A stretch of DNA of 16,347 nucleotides from Bacteroidales bacterium (GTDB taxonomy: Bacteria; Bacteroidota; Bacteroidia; Bacteroidales; UBA7960), in contig SKTQ01000014.1 of NCBI GenBank assembly GCA_007122505.1, positions 1 through 16,347 of the forward strand. The letters run 5' to 3'. A program made the translations under genes and the position numbers. Positions 6,996 to 14,500 of the stretch are shown one piece after another. Each line of letters opens with the position of its first letter. Position 1 is the first letter of the stretch. A model generated the notes under the pieces. That model worked only from the letters and a program-made list of their open reading frames with translations, had not been told where the DNA came from and ran no database searches.

Positions 6996-8273
6996 ATGAA
7001 CCCTTTCATCGAAGCTCCGGAGACCAAAGAATTGGTTAAGGAACTAAAAGAAAAAAAACTTGATCAAAAAGCCTACTCCGACATTGTTGATGACTCAGGA
7101 AATCAATATGTTGATCTTGTCCAGGAAGGTGGTGGCATGCTTGGCATTGCCCTTGCCGGATATACCTTTATGCTCGAGCAGGCAGGAATACGTTTTTTCA
7201 GCCTGGCAGGCACATCTGCAGGGGCCATAAATACCATGATGATAGCAGGCATGGGAAAAATCGGTACACCGGTTTCCGAAAAGATCCTGGATATGCTGAG
7301 CAGCAAGAAGCTTTTTGACCTGGTAGATGGCCCCCCAAGACTCAAAAGTTTGACAGAACGGATACTAAAGAAAAAGCCCAGAGTCATTCTAAATGGAATT
7401 CTTAACCTTTGTCTGATCTACAAAACGGCAAAAAATAAGCTCGGCATGAATCCCGGCAAAGATTTTGAAGATTGGATAGACGAATACATGGAGTTGGAGG
7501 GCATATCCCAAATGGCTGATTTGGTCGCATTAAGGAAGGATATCCCAAAACTTAAGGACAGGCTCACCAGCGAAGAACTTCAGAGAGAGGCCGGTTTAAA
7601 GATCATCACATCCGATGTTACCACCAAGAGCAAAATCTGTTTCCCGGAAATGGCTGAGCTCTACTGGGCTGAGCCGGATCGTGTGAAGCCTTCTGCATTT
7701 GTCAGGGCTTCCATGTCGGTGCCATTCTTTTTTGAGCCCATGGAGGTAAAAAATATTCCAAATGCCGGACAAACAGAAGACCCAAACCTGCCGAAAGAAA
7801 AAACCGTATGGCGCAAACATACCGGCTACCATGGGAAAATACCTGCCAGTGTTCATTTTGTTGACGGTGGCATGCTCTCGAATTTTCCTATTAATGCATT
7901 TCACAGGAGTTCAGGCGCCCCCAAAAAACCTACTTTTGGTGCCCGTTTGAGCACCTGGCGTGACCAGTATTCAAACACCGGTAACCTGATGGGTTTTTGC
8001 GGAGCAATGATCAGTACAATGCGGCAACTGCATGATTACGATTTCTTGTTGCGGCATCCCGACTACAAGCAATTGATCTGCAGCATAGATGCCGATGCTA
8101 AAAAAGACGAGGAAGGAAATCCTATGTTTTTCTGGTTGGATTTCAACATGCCGCAGGAAAAACAGATCGCATTGTTCCAGTTAGGCGCAAAGAAAGCCCT
8201 CGGATTTCTGGAATCTTTTTCATGGGAACAATATAAGGAAACCCGGGAAAAAATCGCTCAGCAATCCCTGTGA
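6996..8273 (+). CDS. Patatin-like phospholipase
   Basis: A 425-residue lipid acyl hydrolase of the patatin family, using a serine-aspartate dyad. The oxyanion-hole loop GGGMLG is at 45-50, the nucleophile elbow GTSAG at 72-76 gives Ser74, and the DGG triad at 290-292 gives Asp290. The conserved RASMSVPFFFEP stretch is at about 237-248. The catalytic set is therefore complete and the enzyme is probably active. No signal peptide or membrane helix is seen, so it is expected in the cytoplasm or on the inner face of the membrane. It sits 19 bp after natB, likely in the same transcript, which may hint at lipid handling linked to the exporter. It meets the minus-strand lipoprotein gene tail to tail with only 21 bp between stops and no obvious terminator. 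Confidence 0.88.
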   Translation: MNPFIEAPETKELVKELKEKKLDQKAYSDIVDDSGNQYVDLVQEGGGMLGIALAGYTFMLEQAGIRFFSLAGTSAGAINTMMIAGMGKIGTPVSEKILDMLSSKKLFDLVDGPPRLKSLTERILKKKPRVILNGILNLCLIYKTAKNKLGMNPGKDFEDWIDEYMELEGISQMADLVALRKDIPKLKDRLTSEELQREAGLKIITSDVTTKSKICFPEMAELYWAEPDRVKPSAFVRASMSVPFFFEPMEVKNIPNAGQTEDPNLPKEKTVWRKHTGYHGKIPASVHFVDGGMLSNFPINAFHRSSGAPKKPTFGARLSTWRDQYSNTGNLMGFCGAMISTMRQLHDYDFLLRHPDYKQLICSIDADAKKDEEGNPMFFWLDFNMPQEKQIALFQLGAKKALGFLESFSWEQYKETREKIAQQSL

Positions 8274-8294
8274 CAGGTCTGGGTTTAACGATAT

Positions 8295-9359
8295 TCAGTC
8301 AAGGAATGCTCCAATGTCAAAACGCAGGATCATATCCTCCAGATAGTTTATGCCATAAATTGCCTTGTTGGGTATGTCAACGGTAAACCATGATATATAA
8401 TCTTCAATGGCAAAAGAAACAAGGGGGTTAGCATCCCAGTCAAAGACCTGAATATATACTTCTTTGGGTACCCGGTGAATATCATATTCCAACTGCTCCT
8501 TTAACAATAGAAAAATCATGTCATTGTCGGCAAAAACATTTTCATAAAAAAGCATGATTTCCTCGTTCTGAATGTTTTGTACCGTTATGTTTTGCGGCAT
8601 TCTGCCGGTTCTGAAGCCCAGCAGGTGCACCGGCAAACGACTATCCGCAGATTGGTATGGTATGGTATAAATGTCCGCCCTTGGATAGTATTGCATCACT
8701 TTCAGCAGTTTACTTTTGTCCGGCTTGATTGCCATACGGTGAAAATGCAGGAGGCGTTGTAAATCATCAGGTATAAGCAGACTCTCATCCATGGCCGCAA
8801 CTGGCTTGATATCAAATGTGCCATCAATAGGATTCAGGCTAAACAGTTCACTGTAGGCGGATGTGCTTCCGGTGATCAGCTGATCATCTGCATGGAACAT
8901 GTAAAAAGGTGAAAGATCCCTGGGGAAAGCCTGCGTTTTTTCAACGATGGTGGTGTTTTCAGCAAGACTGCGGCTGATATTAATCAGTGATAGTTTGTGG
9001 TCTCTTGCGGGATCGAAAACCCAAACAGCAAGGTCATTTCCCATCACCTCACTTTGTCCTAAAAACCTTGGGCTGATAAATTCATCAGGGCCTCTCCCTT
9101 GCCGGGCAAATGAACCGAGATAATCCATCGTGCGGCTGTCATAAACCTGAAAAAGCATGTCGCCCCTGGTTCTGAGAAAAAGAAACCCCTCTACCGCATG
9201 GATGCTCATTATACCAAACCGATCCTCAAAAACGTGCTCGCCTTGTAAGCTAAATGTTTCCGGAAAACTGTTTATGACCAACAACTGATGATCGTTTTTA
9301 CGCTGACATGACAGACTGATAATAATCAGCCCCATCAAAAGAATGCTTTTCATCTTCAT
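8295..9359 (-). CDS. 6-bladed beta-propeller lipoprotein (BF3164-like)
   Basis: A 354-residue lipoprotein. Its N-terminus has a short positive stretch, a hydrophobic core and the lipobox SLSC, giving Cys18 as the acylated residue. The residues after the cysteine (QRKND) are not the acidic surface-export signal usual in Bacteroidota, so it may face the periplasm. The motif GRGPDEF near 88-94, in the context LGSFARQ...ISPRFLGQ, is characteristic of the BF3164-type / 6-bladed beta-propeller proteins of this phylum; function is unknown. In Bacteroides such genes lie near NVEALA-type secreted peptides, and a cysteine-rich peptide gene lies upstream here too. The ATG follows an A-rich leader. A 168-bp palindrome starts 47 bp upstream of the start codon. 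Confidence 0.75.
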   Translation of the reverse strand: MKMKSILLMGLIIISLSCQRKNDHQLLVINSFPETFSLQGEHVFEDRFGIMSIHAVEGFLFLRTRGDMLFQVYDSRTMDYLGSFARQGRGPDEFISPRFLGQSEVMGNDLAVWVFDPARDHKLSLINISRSLAENTTIVEKTQAFPRDLSPFYMFHADDQLITGSTSAYSELFSLNPIDGTFDIKPVAAMDESLLIPDDLQRLLHFHRMAIKPDKSKLLKVMQYYPRADIYTIPYQSADSRLPVHLLGFRTGRMPQNITVQNIQNEEIMLFYENVFADNDMIFLLLKEQLEYDIHRVPKEVYIQVFDWDANPLVSFAIEDYISWFTVDIPNKAIYGINYLEDMILRFDIGAFLD

Positions 9360-9405
9360 TGTTTTTCTTTTTGTGTTGATGATTTATTTAAACATGCATT
9401 AATCA

Positions 9406-9573
9406 CTAGTGTAATATCAACGCTACCTTAGCCGGCCCAAGTCTTGATCTTTTTCCTCATATCTTCAAAATAAAATCTTTACGTAGCTAAGGCTATGCGC
9501 AGATTTTCTTTTTGTGATCTGAGAAAAAAATCTCTGCGACTTAACCGACACAGTAGCATTGACACGACACTAG
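9406..9573. repeat. 168-bp imperfect palindrome, possible MITE-like element or foldback RNA
   Basis: The two halves of this stretch are reverse complements of each other around a TAGC-TAAG-GCTA core (9484-9495). By hand alignment, the inner arms 9450-9487 and 9492-9529 pair at 28 of 38 positions, plus three G-T pairs. After a poorly matched gap the similarity resumes: AAGTC with GACTT, CCGG with its partner, CAACGCTAC with GTAGCATTG, and the ends CTAGTGT with ACACTAG. The symmetry axis of the ends and of the core coincide. No ORF fits inside. No clear target-site duplication is visible. It lies just upstream of the lipoprotein gene and fills part of the 640-bp gap at 9360-9998. Confidence 0.75.
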
Positions 9574-9675
9574 CAAACCATTATTTTGACAACCGTTGAT
9601 TATGGATAATCAATCACATGATTATCCAATATCTGAATTGAGTTGAATAACGATCATTTATTTGAATTTTTAAGC

Positions 9676-9717
9676 TATTTCAGTAAGACCTGCCGGATTG
9701 CAGGCCTTACTGAAATA
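9676..9717. repeat. Near-perfect 18-bp-arm inverted repeat (hairpin)
   Basis: Arms 9676-9693 and 9700-9717 (TATTTCAGTAAG-A-CCTGC and its complement) enclose a six-base loop. There is a single mismatch, A against C on the plus strand. On the minus strand the same position becomes a G-U pair, so the helix is unbroken if transcribed leftwards, the direction of the flanking genes. No T-tract follows on either side, which argues against a simple intrinsic terminator. It could be an mRNA-end-stabilising or processing hairpin downstream of the peptide gene. Confidence 0.7.
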
Positions 9718-9901
9718 AGAATCAGTCGTCTTGGCGAAATACAGGCTTACCAGGTTTAATTACGGTTAAATCAAGGATTGCACATTCTTTCACCAATGTA
9801 AGAAGCGAAAAACATTATTCATGTTGATTTTATGCTTCTCAAAAGTCAACAAATTTTACACAAAAATAGTATTTTTTGCGCCATATCACCGACATCAAAT
9901 G

Positions 9902-9955
9902 TATCAATAACATTTTTTATCAATAATTGTTTGATGCATCAATATGGTACATTTG
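9902..9955 (+). promoter_or_regulatory. Operator-like palindrome and -7 box pointing into the peptide gene (antisense)
   Basis: TACATTTG at 9948-9955 matches the Bacteroidota -7 consensus exactly and points rightwards, antisense to the peptide gene. A TTG lies 18 bp upstream of it, slightly closer than the usual 19-21. The perfect 12-bp palindrome TTGATGCATCAA (9931-9942) sits in the spacer, where a repressor could block the polymerase. ATCAATA occurs three times (9903, 9919 and 9938). A second TACATTTG on the minus strand (9896-9903) points the other way. No protein gene follows the rightward promoter directly. Confidence 0.35.
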
Positions 9956-9998
9956 TCAACAGGCCAGCGGCCATAAACATATCACAATCATGCATCGA

Positions 9999-10256
9999 CT
10001 ACCTTTTGGAAGGCCAGCATTTTGAGGGTCTGCCGCGTCCACGTTCATCATACTCTTTCCGGCAGGATCCGCAATCATAGTAAGTGCTGCCTGCACTCAC
10101 CCGCGATTCGTGGTAACAGATTACATGGGTCACACCATTATCATCGCCGGGTTCACCGATATCGTCTTCGGTAGCACTGAGATTGGTAGCGATAAACATC
10201 ATACTGAATATGGCAATGGCCATTGTTGTCATTTTTTTTGCAATTTTTGTTGTCAT
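9999..10256 (-). CDS. Small exported peptide with four cysteines
   Basis: An 85-residue precursor. A signal peptide is clear: lysines at 4, 7 and 8, a hydrophobic core at about 12-27, and likely cleavage after NLSA (residue 28). The mature part of about 57 residues starts acidic (TEDD, GDD) and ends basic (RKEYDERGRGRPSKCWPSKR region). It carries Cys47, Cys62, Cys65 and Cys80; 62 and 65 form a CGSC pair. Four cysteines suggest two disulfides in the periplasm or outside. Size and position resemble the NVEALA-type secreted peptides of Bacteroidota, but the NVEALA motif itself is not present, so the family is unproven. The neighbours are a CxxC membrane protein and a propeller lipoprotein. The methionine at residue 9 is an equally well-placed start. 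Confidence 0.65.
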   Translation of the reverse strand: MTTKIAKKMTTMAIAIFSMMFIATNLSATEDDIGEPGDDNGVTHVICYHESRVSAGSTYYDCGSCRKEYDERGRGRPSKCWPSKR

Positions 10257-10281
10257 TTTTTCTCTGATTTAAAAGTTTATT

Positions 10282-10340
10282 AAAGAACACCTTATCGAAG
10301 CCGTTTTATATCCGCAATCAACATAAACCAGGTGTTTTTT
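10282..10340 (+). repeat. 11-bp inverted repeat ending in a T-tract upstream of the peptide gene
   Basis: AAAGAACACCT (10282-10292) and AGGTGTTTTTT (10330-10340) can pair over 11 bp, one pair being G-U on the plus strand. The right arm runs into seven T residues. The 37-base loop is long for an intrinsic terminator. Read rightwards it could end an antisense transcript across the peptide gene; read leftwards it would fold in the peptide mRNA leader, with one mismatch. Confidence 0.35.
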
Positions 10341-10348
10341 TGGCTATA

Positions 10349-10380
10349 TTTGCAGATATTTAAAATAATTCCTACATTTG
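10349..10380 (+). promoter_or_regulatory. Canonical Bacteroidota promoter TTTG-N20-TACATTTG
   Basis: A TTTG -33 element at 10349-10352 and a perfect -7 box TACATTTG at 10373-10380 are separated by exactly 20 bp, the preferred spacing for the primary sigma factor in this phylum. This is the best promoter in the window. Transcription would begin near 10386-10388. No plus-strand protein gene follows; the next gene on the right runs on the minus strand, so the product is likely a short noncoding RNA. Confidence 0.65.
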
Positions 10381-10385
10381 CACAA

Positions 10386-10461
10386 CCTCCTTTCTTGTTT
10401 AGGGAAGGGACCGGGTGGGAATGGCAACTTACGGACTGCATTTTCCCACCCTTTTACTTCC
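10386..10461 (+). ncRNA. Candidate small structured RNA with anti-Shine-Dalgarno-like 5' end
   Basis: This stretch directly follows the canonical promoter. A 9-bp stem GGGTGGGAA/TTCCCACCC (10413-10421 and 10443-10451) is followed by TTTT. Beyond a symmetric 5x5 internal loop, GGAAG (10403-10407) can pair with CTTCC (10457-10461). The 5' end reads ACCTCCTTTCT (10385-10395), the same as the 3' end of bacterial 16S rRNA that holds the anti-Shine-Dalgarno sequence. CCTTTC (10389-10394) can also pair with GGAAGG (10403-10408), so two exclusive folds are possible. I do not recognise a known RNA family. The RNA's 3' end is not certain because the T-tract is only four long. Confidence 0.4.
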
Positions 10462-10486
10462 ATTGTTGTTCCGACTAAAAATCCGG

Positions 10487-11119
10487 TTATATATCCATCA
10501 CAGCTTCTTCTATCCAATTCAGATATTGACACATAAAACCGGAGTCTTTCATGAAATCCAGCGTAAAAAAACCCTTTGTGTGTAAATTGGCATCAAAGAG
10601 AATCAGTTGCGCCTCCGGATATGTGTTTTCATTACTATACAGCGGATCAACTGACCAGGCCACTAATTCAAAATCGCGGATAAAATCTTTTGAAGCCAAC
10701 TCCTGAAGAAATGGCCGGTTCGACGGATGCGAAACAATGATAAACCGATCACAATCGTAGAAATAGTTCACTATACTGATCAGTGTCTCATGATAGCACT
10801 CAGAACAGGCATCTTTTTTCAGATACAAAACAGGCCTGGCGGCAGGCACCATTTTATTAAACACATTTACACCAGCTCCATCAGCCTGCAATCCAACACG
10901 GGATAAGTTTTCCTGAAAGGCATCATCAAGACTCATCATACTGAAGCGTGTAATTTTTAACTCATTATTATACCATCTTAACTGATACCTGTAATTAGCA
11001 GCTTGCGCCGCCTGCTGCCTGTAGGAAAAGCTCAACCAGGCCGAAAATGCCGCAAATATGATCAACAAAACGAATCTGAGGTCAAATGTATATGCAATAC
11101 GCTGAATCATTTTTTTCAT
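10487..11119 (-). CDS. Membrane-anchored thioredoxin-like protein with CSEC motif
   Basis: A 210-residue protein with a single N-terminal membrane anchor at about 15-33, so the rest should face the periplasm. A polar, probably helical stretch follows (34-75). The segment PVLYLKKDACSECYHE (95-110) places a CxxC motif, Cys105-Ser-Glu-Cys108, right after a hydrophobic strand, as in thioredoxin-fold proteins. The later stretch QLILFDANLHTKGFF (171-185) resembles the final strands of TlpA-type domains in this phylum. Cys123 and Cys197 are extra cysteines. Overall similarity to a known family is too weak to name one. A thiol-disulfide role towards the four-cysteine peptide encoded next to it is an inference from context. 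The ATG lies in a T/A-rich leader. Confidence 0.62.
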   Translation of the reverse strand: MKKMIQRIAYTFDLRFVLLIIFAAFSAWLSFSYRQQAAQAANYRYQLRWYNNELKITRFSMMSLDDAFQENLSRVGLQADGAGVNVFNKMVPAARPVLYLKKDACSECYHETLISIVNYFYDCDRFIIVSHPSNRPFLQELASKDFIRDFELVAWSVDPLYSNENTYPEAQLILFDANLHTKGFFTLDFMKDSGFMCQYLNWIEEAVMDI

Positions 11120-11503
11120 GGTACATTGAAATTTTAAACAATAATCAAGCGAAAATTTAATAATTTAAGTTTGTGTTAAATTAATTTCCACAACAAAAAT
11201 ACTACTTTTTACATTTATAATTATTTATTTTTTATCTTAATTAGCTTTATTTATAAACAAATTGAAATAATCATGCAAATTTATCGGTTAAGTGTTACTT
11301 TGAGCAGTTCAGGGATCACTGCCAGATAGTATCGGAAGTAAAAATTTGAGACTTAAACCAACTTCTTCCATTTTTACATTCAATATATGTGTAAGACGGA
11401 GCCTGCTGCTATTCAATTCAATGGTCAAAAAATAAAAAACAGAAAAATGATTATCTTAGCAGCCTTGATACTTCCATATTTCTCATTAATGCTTTTCCCA
11501 AAA
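11120..11503. other. AT-rich divergent intergenic region
   Basis: This 384-bp gap separates the divergently transcribed thioredoxin-like and secreted M28 peptidase genes. It is strongly AT-rich over 11130-11280. A plus-strand TAAGTTTG at 11166-11173 also matches the -7 consensus, but it lacks a -33 partner and lies far from the peptidase start. The peptidase reading frame stays open up to 11387, but I consider the stretch before 11504 to be leader. No RNA gene or strong hairpin was seen. Confidence 0.5.
11194..11201 (-). promoter_or_regulatory. -7 box TATTTTTG before the thioredoxin-like gene
   Basis: On the minus strand this reads TATTTTTG, an exact TAnnTTTG match, 74 bp upstream of the thioredoxin-like gene. 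No TTTG element is present 19-21 bp further upstream, and the region is very AT-rich, so chance matches are likely. Confidence 0.25.
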
Positions 11504-14500
11504 ATGAAAAAATCTGCCCTGCTTTTATTCTGTTTATTGTTTTCCAATGTATTGCTTGCCTCTAACCTGCTTTTTATTCCTTCTTCAGGTATGGAAGAAA
11601 CGGAGCGTATAATGAAAAATCCGTTCTTCACCGTACATTTTTATACCGATTATAAACTAATTGCTTCTACGGAAACAGCACCCCGTAATAATATGGTACT
11701 GCTGGACAGAAATCCCTGGGAGGGGCCATACAGTTATTATGTTGTTTATTTTGACCACCATACCATCAAAGCAGATTATACGGAAATCATAGCCAACCGT
11801 GCGGATGTTCTTCACAGCGGGGATCATTTTATGATTGTTCGGAGTGATGAATCAGTGTATGGGCAGTTGCCGCCGGCAAAAAACGACGGCATGATACGTA
11901 TTTTTGAACAGGAAGCAAGACTGCCCGGGCCGTTATACCTTCCGGTAATTACACGAACAGAACCTGACCCTTTTGTGCAATACCTTTTGGACCAGGTAAA
12001 CGGTGATTTTGTAACTGACAGGGTGCAACATCTGGAAAACTATGGTACAAGGGATGCCTATGCGCCCGAAAGCGTAATGGCCCAGCAGTGGATCACCGCA
12101 CAGTTTCTCAGTTGGGGACTTGATGTGGAAGTAATGGACTTTACCATGCCCGGTGGACCTTCCAGCGACAATGTGATCGCAACACTAACCGGCACGAAAT
12201 ATCCGGATGAATATGTTGTTTTGGGAGGGCACTACGACTCCATTTCCTGGAGCGGGTTGGCACCGGGAGCCGACGACAATGCATCAGGGACATCCGGCGT
12301 AATGGAAATAGCCCGAATACTAAGCGAGTATGAATTTGACCGAAGCATTATCTTTTGTGCATTTTCGGGTGAAGAATACGGGCTTTATGGAAGTGCGGCT
12401 TACGCCAGCCGGAGTGCCCAGGAGGGAATGAACATCCTGGGATATTTCAACATGGATATGATCGGGTATCTAAAACCAGGGCATACAACCATCATGACCT
12501 CCCTGATCTATCCCCCCTCCGCGCAGGAGCTTGCCGATTTCTATACCCAGGTTACGGCAATATATTTACCCGATTTCCTGGTGGTGCCAGGAACTCTGAC
12601 CGGTGGCAGCAGCGACCATGCATCCTTTAACAACAATGGCTATATGGGCATTTTTCCTTTTGAAGATGTGGATAATTACAGTCCCTACATTCATACCCCA
12701 AACGACCTGGTCGGACTTAGCTACAATCATGAAGAACAGGCGGTGATCTTTACCCAGGCAGTACTTGCCTCTGTTGTAACCATGGCCAATATGCTCAATC
12801 CGCCGAGAAACCTTGTTGCCATTCCGGGTAATGAACAGGTTCAACTGCAATGGGACAACATGGAAGACATCGATTATTTCAAAGTTTACCGTGATGGAAC
12901 CAATATCGCAGACAGTTACAACAATGCTTTTCTTGATACAGGTGTTGAAAACGGCATTCAATACGAATATTATGTAACAGCTATTTACTCAGATTCGGGA
13001 GAAGAATCGGATCCTTCCAACAGGGTCACAGTTACACCCATGCCGCCGATTAGCTTCCCCTTATTCATCGATTTTGAAAACGGTGCCCCCTATTGGGATT
13101 TGGATGAGCCATGGGGTTTGACAACACAGGATTCTTACTCCCCCATTCATTCGCTCACAGAAAGTCCCGGAGGAAACTATGGCAACAACCGCAGTGATTA
13201 TGCAACACTGCATCCGCTAAACCTGATGGGCTATAGTGACGCCACGCTATCATTCAAAACCAGGTACAGAATTGAAAACAACTGGGATTTTATGTACCTG
13301 CAAATCTCCACCGATGGCCAGCAATGGACAACCCTTGATACTTATACCGGGAACCAAAATACATGGCTGGAAAAAACATATTCTCTGTTGGATTATGTAA
13401 ACAATCCATTTGTGCAAATCCGCTTTCATTTCACCAGTGATCACATTATCAATGATGAAGGCATGTACATTGACGATTTTGCCATTACTGTGGAAGGGGG
13501 TTACGACACGCAGCTCATACATATACCCGCCGGATGGAGTGGCTTATCCAGCAACGTAGTACCTGCGCAGGCGCAAATTCAGGATATCATGCAACCGGTC
13601 ATGCATCAAATGATCGCCATTAAAGATATGACTGATATTTTCTGGCCTGATCAGAACATCAATACACTTGGAAGCTGGGAAAACCACGGAGCCTTCAAAA
13701 TAAAAATGGATAATGATGCCACGCTGGAAGTCTTTGGTTTTTATGAGGAAAACAGGGTCCTAAACTTTGAAGAAGGCTGGAACCTCATGCCGGTACTGAG
13801 CAATTTTGCCGTGAATGTATCCCTGATGTTTCAGGGTGTAAAGGAAGGACTTGTGCTGATCAAAGAAATTGCCGGAGAAAAAGTATATTGGCCCTCGCAA
13901 CAAATTTTCGACCTGGACGATTTCATTCCCGGAAGGGCATACCTGGTAAAAGCAAGTGAGCCATTTTCTGTCGCATTTCCTTCATGTTATTCAGGAGAAT
14001 CTGCCTCCAAACACTCTGATGAGAAGATCTCCGCACCATGGAGCATTGTTGAACCCACAGCAAGTTCTCACATCATAGGTATCCCCAACAATGTGATAAC
14101 CGGTTTTGAATTGGGAGGTTATATTGGCGTTTTCACACCGGAAGGATTGTGCGCCGGTTCTCTGCACATAGATCATTTCGAGTCTAACAGGGCAATCACC
14201 GTGTATGCCAACGACTCGTTGCATACTGACATTGATGGCTTTTTGGCCGGACAGCAACTGTCCTATATATATCATGAGTCTTCCACCGGAAACCAGTATA
14301 CCTTACTTGCCACTTACGATGAAAGCTATCCCGAGACAGATCACTTTGCCTATGAAGGTGTTTCAATGATTACTTCTCTTCAAATTGATGAAACGGGTGT
14401 AATTGAGCCCCAGCCTTTGACAAATGTTTTTCCCAATCCTGCCGGTTCGCATATCACTATTGCAACCCCTTCCAGCCAATCAGTAATGCTTGAAATTCAT

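Noticed and set aside
9406..9573. The palindrome as an insertion-sequence remnant.
   Set aside because: No transposase fragment and no clear target duplication flank it; it is therefore listed only as a palindromic repeat.
9832..10080. Plus-strand frame of 82 codons.
   Set aside because: It runs antisense into the cysteine-peptide gene, spans the operator-like region and shows no recognisable domain.
10413..10455. The GGGTGGGAA/TTCCCACCC hairpin as a terminator for the minus-strand thioredoxin-like gene.
   Set aside because: In the leftward direction no T-tract follows the stem; the T residues lie on the rightward side, so it fits a plus-strand RNA better.
10344..10532. Minus-strand frame of 62 codons between the peptide and thioredoxin-like genes.
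   Set aside because: It overlaps the 3' end of the thioredoxin-like gene, the candidate RNA and its promoter; the perfect Shine-Dalgarno within it precedes only ATG-TAG. The composition is not protein-like.
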